DNA from: Sipunculus nudus | Taxonomy: Eukaryota; Annelida; Sipuncula; Golfingiida; Sipunculidae | Direction: 5' to 3' | Assembly (NCBI GenBank): GCA_026874595.1 | Contig: CM049317.1 | Coordinates: 70,331,618-70,395,617 of the forward strand | DNA: 64,000 bases | Shown: positions 10,290-23,705 of the stretch, in pieces | Layout of the letters: each line of letters begins with the position of its first letter | How positions within the stretch are numbered: position 1 is the stretch's first letter | Position numbers and translations under genes: made by a program | The notes under the pieces: generated by a model | The model's input: the letters and a program-made list of their open reading frames with translations, nothing else | Databases searched by the model: none | What the model was told of the DNA's origin: nothing

Positions 10290-11300
10290 TTTTCAGTATT
10301 TACCCACAGATCCTAAATCCTACTTATATCTTCAGGTCATTTGAAAAGTAAGCTTGCCTTTTAAGGTTGTTTATAACATCACACTGCTTGGATTTACAAT
10401 TTAGTTCATATTTGGTAACCACACCTGGAGTTGAATATTGACAACTGTATTGAGGTAGTCGGTGTCTCTTCTAATTTTCGCACGTGCGAATTCTGTTCAA
10501 ATACGACTTTATCGATGTATTCTTTTAATTTCAAACGAGCTTTAGATGAATGTGTGATTTAGAATCGATTCCTGCCAGCAAGGTATGAATAGGAAGGAAT
10601 TAAGGTGAGAAATATGTGCGCGGGCAAAATCGAATTTTTCCCGCATTTTCAGGAGAGAAGGGCATTTTCGATGTCTAGGGTTTCGATTTTCTCACAGGTG
10701 TTTCGAAATTATTCGATTTTTTGGTTCAGGTATGCAAGGAAATCAACTGCCCATAGTACATCTGGAACTAACGGCGGTCGACCGCTTTTCGAGTCGAATT
10801 GGGTGGCTAAATGAAACAGTTTCCAAGGCAACGGAGCAATGATGTCAGCTAAATTTATTTAGGCAGAGTGCCTTTAGCTGAATAGGGAACTGCGCAGATT
10901 TGGGCTTGAAAGGGTCCCAGAGATGTTTTGGGGGAAGATTTAAGTGACATACATTATAAATTGCTCGCAGGTGTAAACACAGTTGAAATTTGATAGGTGA
11001 CGCGCAGGCTGTGGTGGAGATATGTATAAACCAATTATTGGGCTGCACAGCGCTGTGACAGCTAGGGATGATTATGTACACAGCCATGTAGTGCTGGGAC
11101 TGAAGGCTGGCTGCTGTACACATATACAACCAAAAGTGGACTGAAACACCTTTCTTTTCAACAGCAACCAACCTGGGCTTATCAGCACAGTGCAGGCGAT
11201 CAGTGTATGGAGCACTTCCAGTAACCTTGCATCCTAGAGTGTCACCCATTTTCCAGCAAAAGCTCATAAAGCCAAATTACTGTCTTGTGACTTAAACCAT
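10290..11300. promoter_or_regulatory. promoter-proximal part of intron 1
   Basis: The first kilobase of the intron is less AT-rich than what follows. It has an E2F-like TTTTTCCCGC at about 10636-10645 and a perfect 12-bp palindrome GCGGTCGACCGC at 10774-10785. The open frames at 10605-10814 (+) and 10845-11267 (-) have no recognisable family features. Candidate downstream promoter or enhancer. Confidence 0.3.
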
Positions 11301-11449
11301 ATGTGGGGAGGTAGATATCAGATTACAGGTCCCTTGCCTCATCCCTGCCAGCATGACCCAGCTTTGTTGAAGGCTGATATTTTCAAATGCAGCCTGTTAA
11401 CAGGGCTTTCCCAGCCAGGGTGCAGCTACCTGTGCAAGTTAAAGGTCTG

Positions 11450-12860
11450 AACTAAGCTTTCTTAAAAATGCATAAAATTTACCTTTTACAGACGTGTGCA
11501 TTTTTTAATTCTTTTAGGTTGACAAAATACAGTTATTAGGGTTGTAATTTAATTTAAGAAATAATTTTCATATGTAGTTTTAAATTGAAGTTATCATAAT
11601 GATGAGAAAGCAATTATTAGGAAACAGATAAAAATTAAATTGAAATTTTCCTGGAGATTATTTAAATTTGAAAAAAAAAATGGTAAATTATTTATAGTAA
11701 TGGAGTGATCATTCTTAACTATTAATTGTTACTTCAGAGAGAAAGTTATAACCATGGTTAATGTTACTAGATTGAGGTCTTCAGAAAAAAAATTATTTTA
11801 TTTTATATTATGCCTTGTAGAATGCAGGTAAAGCTTACATGTACACTTTATTTTTATTATCTAAATTTTGAATGGAAATTGATTTATGCATAACCAAGAA
11901 ATTATAACTTAAATAAATATAAATTAATATAAAGCAAAATATCTGATGAGTATATTGGGTAGCATAAATAATTCTATTGTTGTCCTAAGTTTGTCATGAA
12001 AATAATTTGAATTTATTAAAAAGATATTGAAGATTACATCTTTATGAATTATTAGTTTCAGCTGTACTGTAACATTTTGTGTTTGAAGATATTATTTTTT
12101 AAAAGTTACATAAAATATACATATTTCTTTGAATTACAAATTCTTTTGCAAACTTGTGTTTAAATTTTATAACTGTAATCTAGCATTTGTTGTGATGAGA
12201 TTTATTGAATTAACTAATAGTTAATAGGAGCTGGTATAACCAGCATCTGAAGGAACAGTCCAGACACTCTTTAAGTCTACTATCTGTCTATTTGTGTAGC
12301 AGGGTTATTACATAATATTGAGTGACAGGGGCATGCCTGGCATAATGATGTAACAGTGATCATCTGTGTTTGGCCCTGAGCCCAGATTAAGAAAAACAGC
12401 TTGTCTTATCAGATCCAAGCCTTCCTGAAAGAGCAAACATTTGGTCACTTTCACTGGAAACACATGGACTGCTGCTGTTGGGGCAATTAATCTTTTATCT
12501 GACCAAGGTTTAGACATAATGGAACTCCTGTGGCCCTGACCTTGCACAGTCTTTGAGAATTAATTTGATCCTGCAAGTCTTTAAGCTATTTGCGCAGATC
12601 AATAATGTTATAAATGATAAAAATAGACCAACTGGTCCCTATAAATTCCTCTTCATTAAAGGATCAAAATAGACCCAATTAAATTCTAGATAATTTTGCT
12701 CCTGCTGAATCAAAAGCAGGTTTCTCTACTCGGGCTAATTTTAACCCTCTCTTAATATTCAGTCTAAAGTAAGTAATTAATTTGTTTGGTGTGAAATGTG
12801 TTATTTATATTGCACATTTTATAAATAGATTAAAGGCAATTTTAGTCATGATTTTGACAC

Positions 12861-12922
<62 letters not shown>

Positions 12923-14100
12923 AATATATTTATATAATATTTTACATATCCAGTAAATATAAATACATATAAATACTCCTTTTAAAACAGATAAAAAACA
13001 CACAATATGTACTAACTTACATAAAAATATAAGTTTAAGTTTATCTTTACATGTATACAGTGTATTACATATTTTGCATCCATGAATAGATTAAAATGTG
13101 TGCAATTTGAAAGTAGCTAATTTCAAACTAGCAGTTTCACTGACAGAATTCTAACAATTTAAATTATTATTTAAAAAAAAAACTAGTTATGGTTCCTGTA
13201 TTTGTAGCTCAGTATTTTTGAACACCCTGATGCACTGTGGTAGTATTGATACAAGTTAACCTTAGGCATAATTAACATTACATTAAAGGTAAATGGAAAA
13301 GAATATGTATTTGATCCACAGTGATCATTATAATAATTGGTATGTGGTGCAAGTGCGGCCAGTTCATGATGTGCTTCATCTGCGTTGTTATGCATGTCGG
13401 GGATGGGGATCACAGCGAAGCCCAATTTGTATTGTGTGCTTAATAACAATAGCAGACACATGTAGCCAGTAGATATAAGAAATAACCACGGCTAGTGGTA
13501 CTGGCTCATTACCTAGCCATTGTATATATAATAGCGCAAATATTAACTGTGGCTTGCTGAAATAATTTATGTGTGCAATGTATAGGCTCTATGGGCCTGC
13601 ATAAATATATTGACATTGCAAGCAAGATAATGCTAATAGAAGATAAGATAATTCGTTGAGCAGGACTGTGACACGGTTACTACATTTTGACATTTACATA
13701 TTTTTATGTATAAACCAGCAGGTGTGATTATCAGTTAATTATACCTTCATGAGCTTTATTGTTCAGCAAGCTGTAAGTAATAAATTTTATTAACAAATAT
13801 ATATAATATATATTTGATATTCTTCATAACACCTAATGACTCAAATTTCTTCTTGTCATTTTGTCATTAGACAGTCTTGGATTCGGGGATATTGTGTATC
13901 GACTTATTTTTAAGAGAAAAAAAAAATGTTCATAGTACAAAGTTTTTCTCAATTTTAATTTTTTAAGGTTTATATCCCTACTAACACTTTGTGGACATAT
14001 TGAATGTGAAATAGTTCCATGTGGCACCTTTATTCATGGTGATTTTGTACTCAGGAAATAAATCCATAAACCTTTTGTCCTAGGATATTTTGTACATCTT
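11450..14100. other. AT-rich intronic stretch
   Basis: Mostly A/T-rich sequence with no gene. It includes a long TA-type tract (12864-12942) and a short AT palindrome at about 13796-13818. A slightly richer block at 12230-12560 holds nothing identifiable. Confidence 0.6.
12864..12942. repeat. (TA)n microsatellite with TTTATA tail
   Basis: TA dinucleotides to about 12915, then imperfect TTTATATAAA units. Confidence 0.9.
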
Positions 14101-14119
14101 GTCACAGATTTGTCAGTTG

Positions 14120-14645
14120 TGTATTGACTCATTTTCCAAGAGGGTGCTCCATGAAAGAAATGCTGTTTGTGGAGAGAGTTGGTTTTAAAGAGGTTTTAGC
14201 TTGGCTTATCTGTCCATTAGAGTGGCTGTGGGGGATACTGAGACCCTTCAAACCCAGTCTGATTATCACCACCAGGTGCTGGCTGTCTTCTGTCCCAGGC
14301 CTGAAACTCAATACCTATCTCCAATAGCTTTTAGGTACGGGCAACTTTATCAGGGCAGCCATCTTGCTGCTCAAGAGCTGAGACAGTAATGGCTATAGCA
14401 TGTTGGACTGGGGTCCTTTGGGAGAATCTGAGGTGTGGCTGTATCAGCTCCTGCATGTGAGGTGGTCAGTGCTGCTCCAGCACAGTGGTCAATACCCTCA
14501 TAACCAGAGGTCTTTATTGAGCCAGTCAGACAGCACACACCACCAAGACTCCACTAATGATCCTGGTTTGACAGACTTGCTTGTGCTGTTTGTTACAGTA
14601 GATTATTGTCACTGCTGGTCTGCAAGTCCACCCTGCTGTCATTGA
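14120..14645. promoter_or_regulatory. GC-richer intronic island
   Basis: A compositional island in AT-rich intron. Overlapping frames are open on both strands (14124-14327 +, 14129-14311 -, 14400-14645 +) but show no domain, which is more typical of non-coding islands free of A/T-rich stops than of an exon. Candidate enhancer. Confidence 0.25.
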
Positions 14646-15579
14646 GCAAGTTAAGATAGACATTAAAGGTTAATTAATAAATAAGCTGCATCTAGTGCAA
14701 GCCTTCAGTAAAAGCAATTCATAGTTTTAATCTTTAATGCCCATTACCATTGATAATATAGGTATTAAAAATTATCTAGTTACTATGTTAAGTTAAATAT
14801 TCTTGAGGTAGACTTGTGCTATTCCCATAGAGTAATGTTGAATATGAGCATGGATACCTTGATTTAAATTTTAACAAGATGCAAGCAATTTACACGCTGC
14901 AGTAACTGAGTAGCAGGTTAAGAATACTTAGAGATATTAATAAAAATCTGTTTAATAAAAGAATAATTTGATTAATGAAAAAAAAAAACATAATAAAAAC
15001 TAAAACTGTAAATGGCTAAAATCAGTTAATACATGATATATATAAACTTACATGTAATACACCACATGAATTAGCATTTACTTTTGATGATGTATTGGAA
15101 CATTATTGTGTATGATTAGTTAATAAGAATTTCATAAGTTTCTGATCAATAAATGTATAATAATTAAATTCACTAGTGTGTAAATATTCATCATTTTACC
15201 AATCATGATTCTGATTTGTTTGTTTTATTTATTTTTTTTTTTTGCTTTTATTAAACAAGACTAGATGAAATTAAAAAGAATTTCCCCATTTTGATGTGAT
15301 AGAATATCAGAATTTACAGACCCCTACTTTTCTCATTAGTTTTCTGGCTTGGTAATCGTTTATCTTCATAAATTTAAAATGATTTTTTCCCCCAAGTATT
15401 CACCTTGCATCGGAATCAATTTGGGATGCTGTCAGTAATTACTGACTTTGATTTTTTTTTTCAACCAGTGCACTGCTCTTGGGTTTAAAATAAAGAAAGC
15501 GAACTGTTTGAGACAGGTGTATCCTTTCTCTCACAGCAGTACCTTGTATAAATTCCCTCCTGTACATTTGGAGTGTCTT

Positions 15580-15850
15580 TCATCCTGCCCAGCTGGGCTG
15601 TGTAAGTCAGCATCTTTATAGCTGCAGTAGACTGAAGCAGTCAGTGGCAAATATTGTCTGCTGCCCAGCCCAGCCTGAGCAGAACATTAAAATAAAACAA
15701 AATGAAGCAGGGTGATGCATACCCTGCTGGGCAGCCAGTCTTAACACATACATTATAGACCCCACCCTGTGAGATGAGGCTGATGATCTGATGGGTGACA
15801 CCTAAGAAGGTTGCTCCTAGCATCTTCAGTTTCATCTTAATGTTCTTCAG
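15580..15850. promoter_or_regulatory. intronic island with repeated CTGCCCAGC words
   Basis: CTGCCCAGC occurs at 15585-15593 (within the palindrome GCCCAGCTGGGC, 15587-15598) and at 15661-15669, and inverted as GCTGGGCAG at 15726-15734. The last two can form a hairpin with a loop of about 56 bases. Two overlapping minus-strand frames here have no family features. It could be regulatory DNA or an old duplicated segment. Confidence 0.3.
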
Positions 15851-16534
15851 CAATTAGTAACAGGTAGTGTTAATTATAACAGGTGACAGGTGGTCAGGTC
15901 TTAAGGAACATTTCTTCATTTTGATACAGGAAGCAGATGTCAGTTATTTGCCTTTAAATATTCATTTTAAATCACCCGGCAAGGTTTTATTGATTATAAT
16001 CTTAATTTATCAGTGCCAAAGTAATTCTTAAAGTGAACCATTCATTGCTCCATCATTCAAAGCACAGATGTGATGAATTTACTTTCCAATGATTTAAGCC
16101 AGTTATATGAAGCTTGTGGAGAAGTAGTATCATTCATTTTATTATTGAGTCAGAAGCACTTATTATAAAAGAAATTCAAAATATAATGATGAAATAAAGT
16201 ATCTAAATATCCTTATGTTAAGTTGTATTGGATATACAACATATTGACACTTCATTTTAAAGCTCTTCCTTTTAATGGAGGTCACAATGACTGACAGCAC
16301 ATTCAATTACATTTTTAGTGACTTTTAATATATTCTAAAAAAGTAATAAATATAAAATTTCCTTAATTATTTATTTCCTGATAAAGTATATGAATATATT
16401 CAGAGAGTATTATAAAAATCCCCATTTTCATTTGAAGAATAATTTGGAGAGTATATATTTATGCAGGGGACTTTCACAGACTTCTAGTACTAAACAGTCT
16501 AACCATTTTCCTGAGATACTAAATAAATTAGAAG

Positions 16535-16597
<63 letters not shown>
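16535..16597. repeat. (TA)n microsatellite
   Basis: TA tract of about 63 bp with one C. It produces Ile-Tyr repeat open frames on both strands that are artefacts. Confidence 0.95.
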
Positions 16598-16601
<4 letters not shown>

Positions 16602-17379
16602 AGTGTTTAATAGCATGCATGTGTAAAATTATGCATGAAAATTGAGCACTCATGAATGGAGTTAATAACTAATATTGAAATATGCACATTATAAATGCTT
16701 GAAGAATATGTCAATGTTAGTTTTTTTTATGCACATACAATGCACATACTGGTAATTACATTTCAGGTTTTTATTTATATGTCATTAAACTACCTAACAC
16801 CTGAGTGTGTTTATATTAGACAGGATAAACAATATGCAGAAATTTGGTGGAAATTCAAAATCCCATGGTTATGTCAGTGTCTCTTATACCCCCAACAAAG
16901 TGCTTCACTGAAGGTAAATGTGGCTCACACAACTGTGGACAACAGGGCTTGATAATAACAATTGGATGATATGTTAAAAGTAAGGTAGCAATGTGCCCAC
17001 AGGACTAGTATGGTAAAAAGAAAAGTCCTTGTTAAAAAAATATCCTTAAAAATCGCTTCAAATTGATTTTATCATTTATAACATTTAAACTGTGAAAGTG
17101 TGAAATTTAAATTATTCAAAGCATGCTTGAATAATTAATGGACCAGTTCCTTTAAATCATGTCAAATCAGTTAACCATAATGGTTAAAATATGTTCTGCA
17201 TCCGTTGTAAAATGGCGATCATAATCTGCCATGTATTAGGCACTATTAGAATTAGGCTTATTTAATGTTCTCTGGTTGCAATAATGTCCATACAAGTATT
17301 AACATATTCTGGAACTTATTTGCCTACTGGATAAATTCAGACACTAAAGCAGCTAACCATAAAGGAGTGCACTAGCCTG

Positions 17380-18130
17380 GGGCTATTGGGTGAGTAATAA
17401 TGTGGAGTGGTGGACTGTAGCAGTAAAAACCATAGTTTGCACAAACAGAAAATGTTATGAATGTCCCTGCTATAACAGTGAGATGTTGATATTTGTATAT
17501 ATAATGGTGGGTCTCGGAAATGTTGACATGACAGGTAAGGAGGCCTGCAGGCTTAGTGTGCCGGGAGGCAAATTATGATAAGAATGGGTTAATTTGATAG
17601 TACTTCTCCCAGAGTATGCAGGTACCATTACAGCCTGGTGATTATTCACCGGAGAGCCGGATAACCTAATTTGCTGCACAATTTTACCTGCTTATTGGCA
17701 GAGGTGGGTTTGTGTACCCAGAATGCCTTGTCACGTGGGCTACGGCCATCAGCGTTGCTGATGTTATAATTCACTGCGTCATATTAATCTAATCTGTCCT
17801 CAAGCCCGCAGTACACCAGTACTACTCCTGAAATTGTCTCCTGGCCCCGTGGCAAGGAAAAAAACAACCTGGCAGAATATTTCGGAATAAAAGACTGTAA
17901 GTCTGATCCATAAAAGGCTTCAGGCTTTATCTATCAGCTGGATGGAATGGGTCTCTGGTTGCATCACTCCGTCAGATAACTAAATCACAAACCCCCTCTT
18001 ATATCTACAAAACGTGAATGGTCCACACGACTGTATGAAGCAGCTTTTTGTTGGCATTTTATAGATTGAATTTAAGCTTCCCTGGCTTTGTCTGCGCAGA
18101 TATTGCGACAGTTTCTACCTCAGTTGTGAT
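17380..18130. promoter_or_regulatory. intronic island, candidate conserved enhancer
   Basis: A 750-bp block with mixed composition, retained CpGs and many homeodomain-type cores (AATTATGATAA, TTAATTTGAT, CATATTAATCTAATC) together with CAGGTACC near 17620 and TTACCTG near 17687. No exon-like frame exists. This texture is what deeply conserved non-coding elements show; the claim rests on composition and motifs only. Confidence 0.35.
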
Positions 18131-18899
18131 CCGTTCTGGTTCCAGCCTTCTGTCTGACAGTGTCTGCTATATTTCTATGTAATTTAATATGAACAGGTCT
18201 TCATAAACCTTTTTTCATCCCTGTTAACAAGGCATGTGTTATATCCATCTGGATAATATTAATAAAAAAAATTCTGCAGTTTTTAGAATAAAAAGAATCA
18301 TGGTTTGGCTTATAGACAAAAATAAACAATACACTGACCCAGGTACAAAAATAGCAAAAGCAAGATTAGGCATTCCTGAAAAAAAAACACTTGTCAAAAA
18401 TTGCCGAACTGCAGAAGGGGTCAATGGGATGCATTTGCTTTATTATGTATATTATAATCAATGAACAATGTGACATATAAACCTGATAAAACTTGCTGTT
18501 TAGCCCAATATTATGAGACATTTCCAGATATGTAATTCCATAAAGTAAACAATTCAGTCTTCCATTGTCAGTATAAATACATGTATGCTATTTAATGCAT
18601 AAATGACCAGTTCACATTTTCATGGTATTGTTGATTACAGGTAATGCCCAAGTCCTGTACATACAAATGGTTGTATTATTTTTAAGATACTAGTTTTGCA
18701 GCCATATCATTATTTTTATTTTTGTCTCGGACATTTTGTCTGTCACATTTTATATGTGCCAGTTTTGTTTTTGCTTAATTAAATAATATTTAGTTTATAT
18801 TTTTATTTGCAGCACAGAGTAGATTCTACATTGATAGATATTTATTTTTCTTTGTTTGGTGCCTTTTACTGATCATCAAATAAAAAAAAAATCCTCGGG

Positions 18900-19800
18900 G
18901 CACCTGCAGGACTACAGGAATGTCAACATTAAAACAAAAACAAAACCAACGGGATGCCAGGTTTTATGGAAGTCTTGTTAAATGGAACACCATCTGGGAA
19001 ATGAATATCGAGATTCACGTAATGCCTGTCTCCATTGTTTCACCGGAAAGACACATTCTGTTTGGGTTTTTAATGTGCACAGACATCCTGGGTATTATTA
19101 GCCGTTGGGAGACAAGGGAGGAGCTCATTAATTTTCCAAGGTAATAACATTATAAGCTAATTGCAGCCATGCAAATGGTCCCTTCAGCTAGCTGCTGAAT
19201 GGGGACAGATTACATCGGGGCTGATGTTAATGCTGTGTGGTGCTGTCCCAAAATGGCCGAAACGGTAAGCAGCGGCTGCACTACAGGTAGTGATAGTTCA
19301 TGGCAGAAGTGCAGCATTCCTGTACAAGTCCAAAACAGCAGCTGGGATGTATTTTGGTTGTGGTGGTTGAGGAGTAAGTCGGGTGTCACGACTGCACTGT
19401 TGAAGCCTCCAGTGCTGGGGCAGCACCTGTCACAGGCATACTTTAATGTTCACCATTAAGTCACATACCATTGTGCTTGCTGCTCAGGAGCAATGAATTA
19501 TTTATTAGCCCAGTCTGTCAAAGGAAATGTCGACATTGAAGGGATTTGTCTTCTGGCGCGTCCCCTTTTGTAATCCAATAGCAAACTGGTGTCTGCTGCA
19601 GTGCTACTCTCCACTCAACTGCTCTGGTCGGCTCACTCATGTTGTTAAAACGGGTGGATGTGCGGAGGTTGATTTGCACTGAATAACCAGTAAATGTCCT
19701 AACACTGGGTGGTTGTTTGTACTTTTTACCACCACCAGCCCCGTCACGACTCTGGTTCCATAACAGTCAGTGGTTTTCAGGTGGGTTTGACTGTGTGCCA
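18900..19800. promoter_or_regulatory. intronic island, candidate enhancer
   Basis: GC-richer than its flanks. It contains AAAATGGCCG (a YY1-like core) near 19251, CTACAGGTAG near 19281, GCACCTGTC near 19425, and several octamer-like and TAAT words. The + frame at 19199-19459 has no recognisable domain. No gene is supported. Confidence 0.3.
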
Positions 19801-20540
19801 AGGTGTGTCACTACCCAAGCTTATATCAAAGTACCTCTTTATTTAAATATATTCACAAACACCTGAAAAAAATATAATAAGATATAAATAATGATTTAAA
19901 AACTCAACCTTAGTCATTAATCAGTGGAATTTTTAACCATCTGTTGTAGTGGAGAATACATGCTGATTTTCCTTATTTGGACCAATTATTTATCCCTTTG
20001 TAAATTACACCTTGGAAATATGAATTTTGTATGAGGATAAAAGTTAATTATAATGCTTAAAATCCATAGTTCTAGGGAAAAATAATTTTAATTGTATCAT
20101 ACCTATTATATATGATTATGAGATTTTTAACTTCCATTTTCTAATTTACAGAATTAGAAGGTGATCATAATTTGAAAAGTGTGTAGAATCAGGAGGTAGC
20201 ATTAATTTGCCTGTACACATTGATTATTTTCATAAACTAAGGAATTTGTTAAAATTATGATTTGTTTCAGTATTTGATGTGTAAATATATTAGTATGAAC
20301 TTTGTGGAATTTTATAGGTTCTTTGTTTAATACTTGGTTAATGCAGGAGCACACATGATCGTAAGTGAATTAAATAGCATCACCAGAAATTGCAGCTGTA
20401 TAAACAGTTACACTTAGTTAACATCTGTGTGTAATTTATGGTGTAATCATCACTGATAAGTTTTTATACATGCTTTGTGGCAAGAATGGTATATTAGGGG
20501 CAAGTGGATTTAAATGAAACTCCAGCATGCTACATGATAA

Positions 20541-20547
20541 ATATATA

Positions 20548-20636
<89 letters not shown>
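20541..20636. repeat. compound (TA)n-(GT)n-(TA)n microsatellite
   Basis: TA tract, then GTGTGTGTG at about 20594-20603, then TA again. Confidence 0.95.
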
Positions 20637-20638
<2 letters not shown>

Positions 20639-21958
20639 CCAGCAGCGATAAATTGATAACAAACTGTACACACAGACACACACATTGACCCAAAGACATC
20701 ATAATTGCCTCTTCAGTGGTGATTGCAATTGCACTGTATCTTTTTTTTTTATTATTTATTACAAAATTTGGTAGGAATCTTACCGTAGGATAGTCCGCTC
20801 CAGACCACTTCTGTTGTAAGCAGGGCCCTGTTCCAGGTATAAAAGACAAGAAAACTTTAGTTAATTGTAATCATTGAATAGGTAATTTATGGTCAGGTCA
20901 CAAAATAGTCAGGATTTTTGTTCATGTCTATTAACCATGACACTAAAGAATGCATTTTTAGTGAGTGACCCCAGACTGAATTATGGGTATTATAAAGGAT
21001 CAATTACACCACCTTGATATAATATACAGTATCTAAAAAAACAGGTGTGAATAGAGCTTTGTTGCAGTGTATACATTAAACATATCTGTGTTTTATCAAG
21101 AGTACCCACAATGTTAACTAGATGGATGGGATCACTAAGCCATCAATTGTACTAGTGGTAGCCTCCCTGGCCCCTTCCCCCAACCCTGACGCCTGCAACT
21201 GAGCAATAATGGGGGATCGGCTATTGATATAATATGCTACCTTAGGAATAAGGTCAAGGTAAAAAATGAATATCAGGTGCAAATCTGTGACCCAGGACTA
21301 ATGTTGTGCCCAGATTGCAGCATTTGAAAATAAGCCATTTAGAGATCTACCATAAACATAAAATGGTAGAAAAATATTTTTTTTTAAATTTGAAATCTAT
21401 GGTTTTTCTCTTGGGGAGACGTAAGTAGGTCCATCTACAAAAAATTCTTACCCAAATTATGGATATAGAAATAAACTTGTGAACCCCAATAAGCCTCTCA
21501 AATATACAGATGGAGGCTTTTATAATTAAAGTACCCCAGTCCAGTTAAACCATTATTAGACAAGTATTCTTCAGTGAAAGTGCTTGGGGCTTAGTCTAAG
21601 AATTATGTCCATGAAGCATCAGCTTAAATAAGTTTCTGTGTACTTTAAAGGATGCATGTTTCAAATTAAAAAAAAAGGTTTTTCTGTTAAAGAAATTGGA
21701 AAGAAATCTTAATGTGAGATTGATTTATTCTGTGAAAAAAAAAATGAAATATTGAATTGTTACTTTTCAATTTCTTAATTTGTCCAGTATTATTGTGAGG
21801 TATTTCTACTAATTTTAATAAAAAAAATTTTACAGTTTGATTATTTTTTGTAAAAAATGACTATAATATGCTAATGGGTGTGGGCCATAGGGTTCAGGGT
21901 TTCTCTATTGCAGTATGGGGACATTATTCAATACAACCAGGGTTTATGTAATGATAAT

Positions 21959-21970
21959 GGGGGGGGGGGG
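21959..21970. repeat. poly-G run
   Basis: Twelve consecutive G after 'atgataat'. Confidence 0.9.
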
Positions 21971-22343
21971 CTACAATTTAGCAGGGTACCTTTGTTGTTA
22001 CAAGGGTCTTTGTGTAGGGCTATGCCAGATGTTTGCCTGGCCCTACTTCCTTTCATAACTCATGTTTAATTGGTCTTTTGTATCAACTTAAATCTCATAA
22101 TGACCTCCAAATTAAAAATAAACACCTGAGATGTTTGGACACCTTGAACATGGAGGCAATATTATGCATGATCAGAATTGCAATATTTAGATGGAGAAAT
22201 GTTAATAAATTAAAGTGACTTTACATTTTCGTGTCATAAAAATGAAAAAATAAAAATATTATATGTAGTATATTTATTCTAAATCCAGTTTTAAATATAT
22301 ATTTCTAGAATTATTAATGATATTCTACATATTTCTCTCTTGC

Positions 22344-22344
22344 A

Positions 22345-22390
<46 letters not shown>
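22344..22390. repeat. (TA)n microsatellite
   Basis: TA tract of about 47 bp with one C. Confidence 0.95.
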
Positions 22391-22394
<4 letters not shown>

Positions 22395-22769
22395 CATATG
22401 ATTTACCTTCATCTAGTGTTATATTGAGATGAAAAGTTTTCTTTTTTTCATTTTACATAATTTGGGGAATTACATTGTAATATTATTTTACAATACCTGT
22501 TGTTATATATGCATTGACACACTCACAGGATTTCAGTGTAAATATTTGTTACCCTGCCCTCTCATAAAAAAATTCATTGCTTAATTCTAAATAAAATGTA
22601 TCTGTTTAGATTTCTTGCTTTTATGTACCCTGGAACTTGTGGAAGGATTTGAAATGAGGGTACCCATGTCATTACATTATTTTATAATCAGATGTAGATA
22701 ACACAGGCATTGACTGAAAACAACAGCTAGTATTAATATTATCATAAAAAGTACATAATTAATATCCAG

Positions 22770-23240
22770 GACTGCAGGCGCCTACCAGCATTTAACTGAT
22801 AAAGGGAGCATTGTATCTAAGGTAGTTAGCTCCCCCCTCCCTTTCAGGAAGTCATCACTTGAGCATGTTTGGCCAGCAATCAGTAACACAATAGACCTGC
22901 AGTGTGTGACACCCACTCAAGAGGTGTAAGCTCAGAGTCCTTTGTCAACATTTCAATAGGGTTGTAGGGAGGCCCAATAAGCCTTTGATGTGGGATTAAT
23001 TAGCCAGGTAAACCCTTCAGGTGGCTTCCACTTCACCTGGTGATAGCTATTGTGGTGGCTAATAGGTTTTGTCCCAGCCACTTGTCTGTCAAAAGGCTCA
23101 CACCTGGCTTCTCAGGGATCAGTGGTTGTAAATATTTCCCTGCTGTTGTTGTTACATGTCAGTAAACAGGATTAGTAACTGATCCCTAACCCTGTGTTTA
23201 ATTATCTGTGACCAAACTGGACAGATAAAATACATGCCTT
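22770..23240. promoter_or_regulatory. intronic island with three clustered E2-boxes
   Basis: Within 35 bp lie CAGGTA (23005-23010), CAGGTG (23018-23023) and CACCTG (23034-23039), directly after GGATTAATTAG, a homeodomain core. The last two face each other across 10 bp. A further ACACCTGG lies at about 23101. ZEB proteins prefer two half-sites (known). The block is GC-richer than its flanks and has no coding frame. Confidence 0.4.
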
Positions 23241-23469
23241 TTCAGGAACCAATGATTTGTGATGATTTATCTAAAGAGTGAAGTGATTGTGAACAATTTG
23301 ATAACCGTAACCTTGTGTGTATGAGGATTTGTATTACAGGTATGCAGTATAATATTAATGGTGTATGAAAATAGATGACAGGGCATTTTGTGTTCAAATT
23401 AATAATCAAATCAAATCAGTGTTTAGTTTAAACAGAGAAGGATGTTATTATGAAATTTAATGTAAAAGA

Positions 23470-23705
23470 GGAGCATGGTGGTGTAATGGTTAGTGTGCCG
23501 GACTGTAAGGTTGTGGGTTCCTGTCCCAATCTGACTGCTTTCCCTGCTAAATAAGACTCCAGCCAAAGTCTTTACCACAAGGGTGAGCACTCTTTACCCA
23601 GAAGTAAATGGGTACTGGTCAAACATGGGTTTCAGGCAAATGTAGAACGAATAACCTTCTAAAACAGACCCGAAAGAACAGGATGGCAAGTATAAAAAAT
23701 TAAGT
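23470..23705 (+). repeat. tRNA-derived SINE
   Basis: The head resembles a tRNA gene: an A-box-like TGGTGTAATGG at 23478-23488 and a B-box-like GGTTCCTGTCC at 23516-23526, two changes from GGTTCGANTCC, at normal tRNA spacing. The acceptor and anticodon stems do not pair well, and a non-tRNA body follows with 'gtaaatgggtactgg', a phrase common in invertebrate SINEs. It is a retrotransposed SINE, probably diverged and inactive, rather than a tRNA gene. The family is not assigned. Confidence 0.7.

Noticed and set aside
10845-11267. 140-codon minus frame in early intron 1, the longest frame in the window
   Set aside because: It lies antisense just inside intron 1, has no recognisable domain, and its length is plausible by chance in a GC-richer block. 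It is kept only as part of the proximal intronic region.
23470-23545. Functional tRNA gene
   Set aside because: A- and B-box-like words are present, but the arms do not pair as a cloverleaf and a SINE body follows.
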